A DNA stretch of 64,000 nt from Engraulis encrasicolus (Eukaryota > Chordata > Actinopteri > Clupeiformes > Engraulidae). This document shows positions 47,750 to 58,312 of the stretch, piece after piece. The stretch lies in the NCBI RefSeq assembly GCF_034702125.1, contig NC_085868.1, forward strand, positions 46,348,264 to 46,412,263, in the 5' to 3' direction. Numbering within the stretch: position 1 is the stretch's first letter; each line of letters starts with the position of its first letter. The notes beneath the pieces are model-generated. The model was not told where the DNA came from. It made no database searches and was given only the letters and a program-made list of their open reading frames with translations. The translations under genes were made by a program, and so were the position numbers.

Positions 47750-47837
47750 CCAATATAATATAATATAATATAATATAATATAATATAATATAATATAATA
47801 TAATATAATATAATATAATATAATATAATATAATATA
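47750..47837. repeat. (TAATA)n pentanucleotide array
   Basis: About 17 units. The same pentamer reappears at 48340-48372 on the other side of the family N insert, so the insert split the array. Confidence 0.95.
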
Positions 47838-47846
47838 CGTAATATG

Positions 47847-48339
47847 TAAGGGTTAACATTCGGCGAGAAGGTCGCTACCGTGGAATAGCAGCACGACAGA
47901 GAGAATCTTTAGACCCCGACGCGGAGCGGAGGGGTCTTGTTCTCTCTGAAGTGCTGCTATTCCACAAAGCGACCGACTCGCCGAAAGTTAACCCGCTTAT
48001 TATATGGATATACTTAAATGATTCACACATGGCGAGGACATTTCTTTAGGCCTATTAATGTTAAGTCTATTATAGTTTTTAATGTCAAAACAAAACAGTG
48101 CCGTTGTGGAACACCGCTAGGCAACAGCTAGGTAGCCAGGACAACAGGTGTTGTCTATCACAGCAGCTGATGAGAGTCTTGTTGAAAAGTCGCTTTAGCA
48201 GTGAAAAGTCTTGTTGCCATTGACAGCGGTCTGTTATAGACCAACCCGTCCGTTATCGAAAAATAACAGACGTGCGAACGTTGGGGAGCCCCGTTGAAAT
48301 GAATGGAGCATTCGACCGATGACGTCACACCATATAATA
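47847..48339 (-). mobile_element. Family N element with long hairpin (copy 1)
   Basis: A 493-bp non-coding element, reverse complement of 52354-53000. Its end at 47847-48000 is a near-perfect hairpin: arms GTTAAC, TTCGGCGAG, GGTCGCT and TGGAATAGCAGCAC pair with their complements, separated by short mismatched islands, around a loop near 47920. A smaller inverted repeat GTTATC-GAAAAATAAC lies near 48255. Confidence 0.8.
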
Positions 48340-49074
48340 AAATAATATAATATAATATAGGCCTAATATAATGTTCTGATTAATCAGTTATTTTTATTTC
48401 AAATATTTTCTATGCATGTGTGTGCATAGAAACAAATGATAAAGGACAAAATGACTCCTGAATATGAAATTGACAAGAAACAAGCCAGCATTCACAGCTC
48501 AGAGAAAGCTCAGAGAAGTGAGCTAAATACTAAATGCTACATTTGATAGTTTAATAGCCTACAGTAACAAGTCAAAATGGCAATGTTTCTCCTCACAATC
48601 GACTACAACATTATTACATATATACTTTTTACACATACACCAACACCATAAGCATGAAAATACACCATATCACAACGGCAGATACAAAATGTAACACTGT
48701 ACCTCGCGGGTAACTCGCGCTAAATAATTTACGGTAAAAATATTACATCCGTGATTGAAATGACACAATGTTTATATCCTGCTTAATAGGCTAGTACTCC
48801 ATAACACATAAAAACATCAACTCATTAAGTGTACTCACGTTTCTGGACGCACACAAGACATAAGGTCACTAAACAACTTTTGATTATCTGACCAACATGT
48901 GGGCAAAGGATATTGATATTGAGAATATTTTTTTCTAGGACCATCCTCTTGCGGCCCACCTGAAATACCGGTGGGCCGTGGCCCATAGTTTGAGAATCAC
49001 TGGACTACAGCATGTAGCATTGCATCCCAACTCAGTGTGTGTGTGTGTGTCACAGGCTAAGCAGCTTTGTCATA

Positions 49075-49275
<201 letters not shown>

Positions 49276-49440
49276 GCCACAGGGTAAGCAGCTTTGTCAT
49301 AACCTCTCTGTTTGAGAGCCTCTCCGGTCTCCACAGGAAGGTGAGCCCACACGTGGGTTTGTCAGGCCAATCTGTCAAACCCCCATTCCTCATGTTGAGT
49401 TTCTCCTCCCCCACCTTGGCCGAGGAGACATGAGTGAGTG

Positions 49441-49638
49441 CAGGACTGTACTAGCCATATGGCATAGAGGGCATTTCCCGGTGGGCCTTGCACCCTCATT
49501 GGCCCCTATTTTCAGAAATGAAAAAAAAAAACATGTGGGTGCGGGGCCCACCGATGAGTCAATTCTGCACCGCTAATTATGAGGGGCCCCTTTCAGCCAA
49601 AAGTGCCCGGGCTCTATTTCTCCCCCAGTCTAGCCCTG
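49441..49638. mobile_element. hAT-type MITE, family B (copy 4)
   Basis: A 198-bp copy starting CAGGACTGTACTAGCC and ending CCAGTCTAGCCCTG. Flanks agtgagtg (49433-49440) and agtgagga (49639-49646) match at 6 of 8 bases. Confidence 0.8.
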
Positions 49639-49854
49639 AGTGAGGAGTGTGTGAAAGCTCCCACCAGATGGACCATGACAACATCAGCAAGCATCCCCTC
49701 TGTGTGACGGAGGTGTTCCTGCACAGTTCGTCCCCCTGCCACCTCGTCAACTACATTGGTTTGAGAATGGAAGGCACAGTACGAGACCGCTTAGCTAAAG
49801 GGCCGATCCCATAGCCCAACGCTATCGCACTGTATTGAGGCTTTGGGAGGGAGG

Positions 49855-50202
49855 TAGCCTGATAAACCAGCCTAAATATGAGACCGGAGTAATTTAGTCT
49901 GGCCCCGATGAACGATACCTCCGAAGATTGTTGATGAGAACAGCCTGTTGTTTTTTCAAACCGTGCCGGCACTCTGACCAATCGGCGATCTTTGCCGTTG
50001 ATGTGCTTTCCCAACGATGTTGCGAGGTTCGTCGTCACTCCCTCAAACCCCCGCCCGCTTTGATTCAAAACAAATCACTGCGTTGTGATTGGTTTTGCCA
50101 GACTCAGGGCACAGTGTTCAAAACTTTCTCAGATCCAAGGCCAGACCGACTCACAGCTGAAAAATGTTGGCGTCCAGCGGGTGGCGCTGGTTTACCAGGC
50201 TA
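49855..50202. mobile_element. MITE with 9-bp TSD, family C2 (TAGCCTGATAAACCAG)
   Basis: A 348-bp element starting TAGCCTGATAAACCAGCC and ending GCTGGTTTACCAGGCTA. Flanks ggagggagg (49846-49854) and ggagagagg (50203-50211) match at 8 of 9. The terminal TAGCCTGG word is shared with family C1. Confidence 0.78.
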
Positions 50203-51113
50203 GGAGAGAGGTGTACTAACATTCCACGCCACACTCTACTAGCTGGCCTCCGTTAGATCTGCATTACATGACTACCACATGCCACCAAGGTTACGTTTTC
50301 GATATCACATACGGCACGCAGCACAGTAAATTGTGTAGTGTTAAAATGACACTTAAAGAGTTAAAATTAACACTGTTCTAGTGTCTATTTGGTCCTGCTC
50401 CAGATCAGTGTTAAACACTGGTGTTAGATTTATAGTGTTAAGCTAACACTATAAAGAGTAAAGCAGTTTCGGGGAGCACCCTACTAACAATTTTTACTTC
50501 TAAGAAGGTTCCTGGAACACAAGCCCTTGGTTCCAGTTTAGTTCTGGGTACATCCCCAGAGAGTCATGTTTAGTTATTTTTCCGTTCTCACTTGGTTGGC
50601 AGGAAAGTTTAATTTTCGTTCCTAGAATGTTATATGTGTAGTTCCCATTCCGTTCCCTTATTGTTCTCTCACCGTCACTTTATTCCTGTTCATGTCATGT
50701 TTGTTCCCTTGCCATTCCCATATGGTTCCCTTAACCTTGTTGGTTGCATATTTGGTTCCTTAGATATGCTCCTGATGTTCCCCCAACCTTGTTTATTATT
50801 GTGAATGTGTTTTGGTCCTGCCCCACTATCTCTCACCATAGTTGAGGTACCCTGATCATGGTAATTAAGCACCTCCCATCCTCCACCATGACTGAAACAC
50901 CCTGTGCCTGGCATCAGTTTACCACACTGCTCTCTTGAGATAATGTTTAAAGTTGATTAAAACATGTTAAATATCTACATTTTATACATTAGTCTATGCT
51001 GTACTGCACCACAATGTGAGAGAAATATCAGCTGAGCATGTATGAACACAATCTAGTGGGGATTAATACCAAATGTTTTCCTTAATGAAGTTTAAAATAT
51101 AACCATACCATCT

Positions 51114-51354
51114 ACATCAAGTGCACAATGGAGCAAGCAATGTAACATGTGCTGTTACTAACTAGCTCACAAAGCAAGGCACAAGATGTAGCTAACAAAT
51201 GCCATAAGCCAAAAGCGCCTTTAGCTTGCTTGCAAACATCAAGTGCACAATGGAGCAAACAATGTAACATGTGCACTGACTAGCTCACAAAGCAAGGCAC
51301 AAGATGTAGCTAACAAATGCCATAAGCCAAAAGCGCCTTTAGCTTGCTTGCAAA
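51114..51354 (+). repeat. 122-bp tandem duplication
   Basis: Two copies (51114-51235 and 51236-51354) starting ACATCAAGTGCACAATGGAG and ending TAGCTTGCTTGCAAA, about 95% alike, inside the family H element. Confidence 0.93.
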
Positions 51355-52353
51355 GCAGGTAAACAAGCGCTATGCTGTGCCATACTGACCAGCCAGCAGG
51401 CAGGCAGGCAGGCAAATATTTAAAGCACTGTGACAGTCCAGGTTTATATACAGGCTCAAGAGTACCATGTGACCAGATTGATTAGGAGTTTTTCAGGTGC
51501 AAGTAATTGAGTCATGATATACCAGCCCTAAGTAATTAGGTTTGGCAAGGCGCTGATGGACAGATTGGTTGTGAGGGGCCTGCTTGTTACCGGCAAAGGT
51601 GTAACAAGTTCTCAAGTTATTTCTTTCACTCAACACATCTTTTGTGTGATGTTGTGTGCACAGCCAAACCTTAGATCAACCCAACCAAGTTGAGTTAAAT
51701 GAATGAAATGGAATAAATAAATAAAAATATTGTGTTCATGATGAAATCTGGAGGAAATACTGTTACTAATATGTAGACGTATATGATTTAATCGGGTGGA
51801 CAGTCATCATTGCTTATGCTCATTGCATTGCTTATGACGTGACCAGACCTATAATGTAACCATCAAGGTTATGGGAACCATATGAGAACGATGAGGGAAC
51901 AAACATGAAAAGCAATAAAGGTACGGTGAGAGAACGGCGAGGGAATGGAATGGGAACCACACATATATCGTTCTGGGAACTTAAATTAAACTTTCCTGGC
52001 AACCCAGTGAGAACCGAAACAGAACCAAAAATGACGTATCCGAAACGTATCCAGAACCGAACCGGAACCAATGGCTGCTTGGTTTTTACTGTAACCAAAG
52101 GGAACGTTTGTAAGTGGTAGATTTTGGTTTGGTAATAACCCCAACCTTTAGAGAACCAAAAGTCAAACGTTTTCTTTACGTTCTCTGTTACTAGGGCATA
52201 CAAATGCGCAGACAAACTCCATCACCTCGAGGAGGCGGGGGCTCTCTGGAGTACTTCTAACTCCACACAATTTAACAACTTCATTTGTCACTGACACTGG
52301 AGAGCATCTCACTCCATTTGGTGTTGGAATTACTCCAATAGTGTTAATTACCC

Positions 52354-53000
52354 TTATTATATGGTTGTGACGTCATCTGTCGAATGCTCCATTCATTTCA
52401 ACGGGGCTCCCCAACGTTCGGACGTCTGTTATTTTTCGATAACGGACGGGTTGGTCTATAACAGACCGCTGTCAATGGCAACAAGACTTTTCGCTGCTAA
52501 AGCGACTTTTCAACAAGACTCTAATCAGCTGCTGTGATAGACAGCACCCGTTGTCCTGGCTACCGCTGTCAATGGCAACAAGACGTTCACTGCTAAAGCC
52601 ACTGGCTTGTATACAAGTCAGTGGCTAAAGCGAATGTTTCATATCACTCCGCAGGGGGTCCGGTCTTTTGTCACTCTAATCAGCTGCTGTGATAGACAAC
52701 ACCTGTTGTCCTGGCTAGCCTACCTAGCTGTTGCCTAGCGGTGTTCCACAACGGTACTGTTTTGTTTTGCGCAGCAACAATCTTAACATTAAATAGGTCT
52801 AAAGAAATGTCCCCGCATGTGTGAATCATTTAAGTATATCCATATAATAAGCGGGTTAACTTTCGGCGAGTCGGTCGCTTTGTGGAATAGCAGCACTTCA
52901 GAGAGAACAAGACCCCTCCGCTCCGCGTCGGGGTCTAAAGATTCTCTCTGTCGTGCTGCTATTCCACGGTAGCGACCTTCTCGCCGAACGTTAACCCTTA
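52354..53000 (+). mobile_element. Family N element with long hairpin (copy 2)
   Basis: A 647-bp copy of 47847-48339 in the opposite orientation. It is longer because of an inner duplication (about 52560-52690) of the AATGGCAACAAGAC...AATCAGCTGCTGTGATAG block. The hairpin at 52848-53000 has the same arms and the same mismatched islands as copy 1. Confidence 0.8.
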
Positions 53001-53038
53001 CTTAACACTGCAAAATTAACACTGGCAAATTTACTGTG

Positions 53039-53418
53039 TGCCTTTTGGGAAGCCATTCAGATGTCTTTCAGGAAAAGGAAAAGTGAATATGTTTTGTCAT
53101 GAATTAAGAATGAATATAAACTGTTTCACTTGAGGCAATTCTTATTGCTTAGCCTTTTTTAAGGTGTAAAGGGTGGTGAGGTGACCATAGAGGAAGAGCT
53201 TGAAATCATTGACAACAATACTGACAGCAAATAGTAATTTTTGAAAATATTGTTGGTTCAATAATTGTGTATAATTTTTCTGTTCCTTTCAAACTATGAA
53301 AACACATTAAAAAATGTAAAATGACGAAATGTTATTATGCATAAAAATGAGTGATTTTAAAGACTGTGTTACAGTATGCATACATATGTAAAACATCTCA
53401 TTGAAATGTCAATAGACA
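53039..53418. other. No gene seen
   Basis: Unassigned AT-rich sequence. Confidence 0.4.
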
Positions 53419-53519
53419 ATGCACTATATTACCAAAATACCTCAGGAGGACGCTTCAGGATATCAAAATATTTTGAACAATTATGCATGTTCCCAATGTC
53501 GTTAAGAGTGCGCCCCTTC

Positions 53520-53830
53520 TTCCTCCAACATGACTGTGCATCTGGGTAAAAAAGCAAGGTCCATAAAGACATGGATGACAGAGTATGGTATGGATGAACT
53601 TGATTGGACTGCATAGAGTTCTAAACTGAACCCATTACAAAATATTTAGGATGATTTAGAATGGAGACTGAGAGTCAGGCCTTCTCAACCAACATCAGTG
53701 TGGGACCTCACCAATACGCTTTTTGAAGAACGGTCTAAAATTCCTTATCCTTGTGGACAGCCCTTTTAGACGAGTTGAAGCTATAATAGCTGCAAAGGGT
53801 GAATCGATGTCATATTGAACCCTGGAATGG
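53520..53830 (+). pseudogene. Tc1/mariner transposase C-terminal relic
   Basis: Broken coding sequence of a DDE transposase. From about 53547 one frame reads KVHKDMDDRVWYG, then is interrupted by stops. At 53701-53765 frame 1 reads WDLTNTLFEERSKIP and stops; at 53771-53815 frame 2 reads RVEAIIAAKGESMSY and stops. This order fits the C-terminal end of Tc1-like transposases; the region with the catalytic Asp/Glu residues is not readable and the N-terminal DNA-binding half is absent. Family call from remembered motif patterns only. Confidence 0.65.
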
Positions 53831-53843
53831 GATGGCAGTTAAG

Positions 53844-54912
53844 CCGTGGTGTAGTGTACTTTTTTGTGGTGGGTATACTGCATATTTGAGATTTTTTTAA
53901 GGTGGGTATACTGTATACATTTGTCTTATTCTAAATAATGGATCAATCAATTTTAGGTGGGTATACAGATATCCCCGACATTTTCAAATGGGTATACTGC
54001 GTATACCTGCATTCTACAGTATATCACGAAAGTGAGTACACCCCTCACAGTTTTTGCAGATTTGTGAGTATATCTTTTCATAAGAAAGCATTACAGAAAT
54101 TTCACTTTGACACAATGATTAGTGACCTTTTAACAACTTATTTAACCGCTTAAATTTCTTGTTCACTCAGAAAAAAACTAAATACAGCCATTAATGTTTG
54201 AACATGTGCTCACAAAAGTGAGTACACCCCAGATTAAAATCCGGTAGAGATGGGGCTATGTTGGCTCGAATCGTTTCGAAATGAAACTAAATGAAAAGGG
54301 ATGAAAAGGGAGGTCATTAGTGTGCGTTTCAACCTTTCTTTGCATTGAACTTTTACATTTTGAATCTGCATCTGGCTTAAATAGATTGGTGTGAGATTTG
54401 AATGCAATCCTATGGAGAATATCATGATCTGCTTCAGTAGTCACAGTGCATGTTGACATGCATGTTTCTTTTCGGTGTATTTCAGATTGCCAATGTTGAC
54501 AGCATTCATGCACCCCCAAACCATGTACACATGCTTGACACCATCTAAGGCAAATTTGTTTATCTTGGTCTCAAGAGAGATGAACAGACCAAGGATATGG
54601 ATCACTGGAACCATGTCGTGTGATCTGAAGAGACCAAGATAAACAAATATACTGATGACCTCCCTTTTCATGCCTTTTCATTTCATTTCATTTCGAGATG
54701 ATTCGAGCAAACACAGCCCCTTCTCTACCGGATTTTCATCTGGGGTGTACTCACTTTTAAGCGGTTAAATATGTTGTTAAAAGGTCACTAATCATTGTGT
54801 CAAAGTGAAATTTCTGAAATGCTTTCCTATGAAAAGATATACTCACAAATCTGCAAAAACGGTGAGGGGTGTACTCACTTTCGTGATATACTGTACGTAG
54901 ACTACACCACTG
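53844..54912. mobile_element. hAT-type MITE, family F (copy 2), interrupted
   Basis: Left part starts CCGTGGTGTAGTG and repeats GTGGGTATACT as at 42543; right part ends CGTAGACTACACCACTG. TSDs cagttaag (53836-53843) and cagctaag (54913-54920) differ at one base. The Tc1-type MITE at 54017 split it at a TA. Confidence 0.83.
54017..54893. mobile_element. Tc1-type foldback MITE
   Basis: An 877-bp element between TA at 54015-54016 and TA at 54894-54895, with ends CAGTATATCACGAAAGTGAG and its complement. The arms run for about 280 bases each with small differences (one arm lacks part of a block near 54150-54220), so the element can fold on itself almost completely. No coding capacity. Confidence 0.88.
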
Positions 54913-54929
54913 CAGCTAAGTGGAGTTAA

Positions 54930-55347
54930 AGGGACAGTTTGGTCAATTTCAACATGCAGTTGTAATGCTCACACTACCCTGGACTTGTCAGTGCCTGAGA
55001 TTTTTTTTTCTTCTTCTTCAGCCGTTTTCGAGATCCTGGTCATTGTAATGGGGGCAGCTCTTTGTTTACATTTCAAAAAACATTTTTATTTATTCCCAAA
55101 AACATCCAATGGTTGTTAAACCATTGTTATAAAACATCAGCAGACAGCAAACAGCAGTACCTTTTGGGAAAATATTTGGAGTTGGCCTATGTTTCATTTT
55201 TTAAAAATGTAAACAAACGCTGCCCCCATTAGAATTGCTCATATCTCGGAAAGGGCTGAGCCGAAAAATGTGGCATCACCAGGTACTGACAAGTCAAGGG
55301 TAGCGTGAGCAATACAACTGCATGTTGAAATTGACCAAACTGTCCCT
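54930..55347. mobile_element. TTAA-flanked MITE, family D2
   Basis: A 418-bp element with ends AGGGACAGTTTGGTCAATTT and AAATTGACCAAACTGTCCCT, between TTAA at 54926-54929 and TTAA at 55348-55351. The outer inverted repeat is about 55 bases and continues less perfectly inwards. It shares the AGGGACA terminus and TTAA target with family D1. Confidence 0.85.
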
Positions 55348-55386
55348 TTAAGGCAGGTTAGCAAATACTTTTGGTAATATAGTGCA

Positions 55387-55850
55387 TGTCACGTTTGCAA
55401 CATATTTTGTTTGCAACAGACATATTTCATGAGAATGGGCAACTCAGAAACTGCCTCGTCCACTTCCTTATTCAGGGTTTCTTCGGAGCGGAGGCATGCT
55501 GCACATTTGAATTTACGGTCAAATCAAACAGCTGCTGTACAAATCAAACACCACAAGACCACAACAAGCTTGCTGTTGCATAGAAGCCACAGTGTTGTGT
55601 TGCCCATCTATTATTTTGTCAGTGGTTTACTCCCATCCATAAAGAAGCTCAGATGTGACCCAAATGTGCGGGAAATTTATTCATTACTTGATTTCCTGTT
55701 TTTTGCAGTGGATACGGTGTTGTGCCACTTGGAGGAAATACAGGGAATCATTCAAACTCCAAAAAACTGTCACAACCTCCATCAACATCTCCTTCCTAGT
55801 ATTGAAGTGAGAAAAAGGGAAAGCCCATCTGGGAAACTAAAACATCCATT
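55387..55850. other. No gene; one 149-codon frame
   Basis: A plus-strand frame at 55411-55860 is open for 149 codons, the longest in the window outside LINEs and simple repeats. Its product has no motif, signal peptide or domain I recognise, and its end runs into the SINE tail. It could be chance or an old transposon fragment. Confidence 0.3.
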
Positions 55851-55854
55851 GTCA

Positions 55855-56120
55855 TTGTGACAGCACTCCAGTGAGCACTGCACACTGCACACAACAAAAT
55901 TGCATTTATGCCTCTCCTGTGCAAGGGGGCAACCCTCAATGGCGCCCAAAGGGAGCAGTGCGGCGGAACGATACCATGCTCACGGTACCTCAGTCATGGG
56001 ATGGGGGGAGGGCACTGGTTAATTACTCCCCCCACCAACCTGCTGGCGGGTCGGAAGTCGAACCGGCAACCTTTGGGCCACAAGTCTGACGCCCTAACCG
56101 CTTACCCATGACTGCCATAT
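55855..56120 (-). mobile_element. tRNA-derived SINE
   Basis: On the minus strand the 5' end at about 56120 reads GGCAGTCATGGGTAAGCGGT, containing an A box (GGTAAGCGGTTAGG), and a B box GGTTCGACTTCC follows about 40 bases later (56064-56053), the spacing of a tRNA promoter. The body has CCATCCCATGACTGAGGTAC, and the 3' part carries AAATGCAATTTTGTTGTGTG and CACAATGACAATGG, a LINE-like tail. Transcription by RNA polymerase III is inferred. Confidence 0.8.
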
Positions 56121-56380
56121 AGTAGCAGAGACAAGAGAATGTAAAATATATTTCCCACAACAGCATGACAATACACTAAACATTCACACCACATTCACAG
56201 TATATTATGGTTTGCTAATGTCAGCTGTCTTGAAGACTTATGCTGGTGTCCCGAGCTATCATGACCCGTAAATGTCCCCAAGGGCCAGTATGAGGCAGAC
56301 CAGCAGATGGTGACGATGGCTTTATGACTTAGAGAAAGGATGTCTGCGCTTCAGCCCTTGTGGTGCTCACAGTCCAGGAC

Positions 56381-56574
56381 AGAGTTTTTTTTTATTTATT
56401 GATGCACAAAGTGACTGACTGACATTATCCCTCCCTTGTCCATAGTCATTGGTTGTTCATTGGGGGTGAGCATATGCAGTAATTAACCAGCAAGGGCACT
56501 CAAGGCGCTGATGTGTAAGGCGCAGGTGCGTCAAAACGTCAGTCACTTTGTGCACCAAAAAATAAAAAAACTCT
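56381..56574. mobile_element. MITE with 40-bp inverted ends
   Basis: The left end AGAGTTTTTTTTTATTTATT then GATGCACAAAGTGACTGAC is mirrored by the right end GTCAGTCACTTTGTGCACC and an A-rich stretch ending ACTCT. About 194 bases. TSD not determined. It directly abuts the family D1 element at 56578. Confidence 0.65.
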
Positions 56575-56577
56575 AAA

Positions 56578-57571
56578 AGGGACACTGTGTGAGATTTTGG
56601 TAACACTTTATTTTAGGGATACATCTATTAGCACTAATACATACAATATTAATGCCTGTGTAAGTAACTTGTAAGACATGTACTAAGCAAAATAAGACAG
56701 TTGTTAAGCATGTATTCACAAATGTCTTGTTCACGCCCAATTAGGGATTTATTACTAATATAACCTTAGTAAGGACCAGTAAGCCTATATTTCTATTTAT
56801 TAGTAAGTAGTAAGTGGCAGAATACAATGTGTATAAGCTCCCGACACACTGTGTGAACAAACCCTGAACAGCGTTAGGTAGTGTGGGGGCCCTAAGCCAT
56901 CTGGGCTGAGCAATGCATCACTTTAGAATAGGGACCCTTATTCCACATCTATTTTCACACTGTTCAGGGTTTGTTCACACAGTGTACCAGGAGCTTATAC
57001 ACATTGTATTCTGGCCCTTACTGCTTACTCATAAATAGAAATCTAGGTCTACTAGGTCCTTACTAAGGTTATATTGGTAATACATCCCTTATTGTGCATG
57101 AACAAGACATTTGCGAATAAATGTCTAACAACTGTCTGATTTTGCTTAGTACATGCCTTACAAGTTACTTACTAAGGCATTAATATTGTATGTATTAGTG
57201 CTAATAGATGTATCCCTAAAATAAAGTGTTACAGAGATTTTTAGTTGTTTATTTCCAGAATTCATGCTGTCCATTCACTAATGTTACCTTTTTCATGAAT
57301 ACTTACCACCAACATTCATTATGACTGGAAAAATGGCACTTTTCATACATGAAAAGGGGGATCTTCTCCATGGTCCGCCATTTTGAATTTCCAAAAATAG
57401 CCATTTTTAGCCGCAAAAATGACTCTACTTGGACCATACTAGAAAATATTTTACTATTATATTATATTGGTAAACTTTCATGTAAAGATCAAATTTGGCA
57501 ATAGGCAGCCCAGTTTCAATGAGCTGCATAGTTGCAGTACCTTTTTTGACCATTTCCTGCACAGTGTCCCT
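56578..57571. mobile_element. TTAA-flanked MITE, family D1 (copy 2), interrupted
   Basis: Left part 56578-56598 starts AGGGACACTGTGTGAG; the rest resumes at 57234 and ends GCACAGTGTCCCT. TTAA follows at 57572-57575; the left TTAA reads taaa. A foldback element with its own TSD split it. Confidence 0.83.
56599..57233. mobile_element. Foldback element, family K (copy 1)
   Basis: A 635-bp near-complete palindrome with arms of about 290 bases starting GGTAACACTTTATTTTAGGG. TSD gagatttt (56591-56598 and 57234-57241) is perfect. The loop near 56880-56950 contains TAAGCCATCTGGGCTGAGC. A shorter copy is at 63446-63729. The 8-bp TSD suggests a hAT-type mobiliser. Confidence 0.85.
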
Positions 57572-57575
57572 TTAA

Positions 57576-57915
57576 AGTATGATGGCTTTATGACTGTCGA
57601 TGCAATAAAGAGGAAGAAGAGAGTGCAAGGTAATTTCATCATAAGGGGTTCTTTCTAATATGCAGACTACCGTCCTCCCTTGCCTGCTTGTGGCCTCGTG
57701 TCGATGATATCTCGCCAAAGCACAATTCTGATGGCATTTTCTCATTTGCAATTGGGATGGGGAATGAAGAATAGTCTCCCAAAAGTTGTCGTGGCTTGGC
57801 TGACAGCGGGGAAACTTAATTGTCAGCAAGATGTGAGGCCACAAGCACAGGCTGAGGTCGGTAGTCCTACTGAATGTCTCACCACTGCCAGTCAATCTCA
57901 CCATCCCTGTAATAT
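57576..57915. other. No gene seen
   Basis: Unassigned sequence between two elements. Confidence 0.4.
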
Positions 57916-57923
57916 GAGATGAG

Positions 57924-58304
57924 TAGGGATGCACCGATACCACTTTTTTGAAAACCGATACAAGTACGAGTACATTAATGTGTGTACTTGCCGATACCAA
58001 GTACCGATACCGATACCTTTTAACCACCAAAATACAAGGAAAATAAATGCATGGCCTTGTTTTTTTCCACCTGTGATATTTTTATTGTCCATTTCCATGT
58101 AGATTTAAATGTTAGTAAATGTATGAGGTGGCACTTTTTTCCATGCTGCTTTCAAGTCCACGGAACGTGACAAGATTTTGCATTGTTTTATGTAATAGCA
58201 GTATCGTTCCTGGTATCGGCAAGTGCTTGACGAGTACGAGTATGAGTTAATGAGCAGTATCGGGTGCCGATACCGATACCAGTATCGGTATCGGTGCATC
58301 CCTA
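57924..58304. mobile_element. hAT-type MITE (TAGGGATGCACCGATA)
   Basis: A 381-bp element with ends TAGGGATGCACCGATAC and TATCGGTGCATCCCTA, rich in ACCGATACC. Perfect 8-bp TSD gagatgag (57916-57923 and 58305-58312). Confidence 0.92.
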
Positions 58305-58312
58305 GAGATGAG

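Larger units (their letters stand above)
47692..49002. mobile_element. hAT-type element carrying a nested hairpin element
   Basis: A 1311-bp unit with ends CAGCCATTCTCAAACT and AGTTTGAGAATCACTG. TSDs aactacag (47684-47691) and gactacag (49003-49010) differ at one base. It holds a (TAATA)n array into which the family N hairpin element was inserted, and about 660 bases of unassigned sequence to its right. No transposase frame. Confidence 0.8.
50322..53038. mobile_element. 2.7 kb inverted-repeat element, family H (copy 2)
   Basis: Ends CACAGTAAATT (50322-50332) and AATTTACTGTG (53028-53038), with AGTGTTAA/TTAACACT motifs just inside. A second pair of arms is visible further in: about 50500-50780 is roughly the reverse complement of 51840-52050 (GTTCCCATTCCGTTCCC-type blocks). 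The middle shares GACAGTCCAGGTTTATA and CATGTGACC with the element at 33324. A family N element (52354-53000) sits in the right arm. Without it the element is about 2.07 kb. No transposase. Confidence 0.6.
53419..55386 (+). mobile_element. Decayed Tc1/mariner-type element carrying three younger elements
   Basis: Both ends share ATGCACTATATTACCAAAA (53419 rightwards and, inverted, 55386 leftwards). Between them are a transposase relic (53520-53830), a family F MITE (53844-54912) which itself contains a Tc1-type MITE (54017-54893), and a family D2 MITE (54930-55347). Without the guests only about 500 bases remain, so this was already a deleted copy. Confidence 0.7.

Noticed and set aside
56050..56120. 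tRNA gene on the minus strand
   Set aside because: Same reason: it is the tRNA-like head of a SINE with a LINE-like 3' end.
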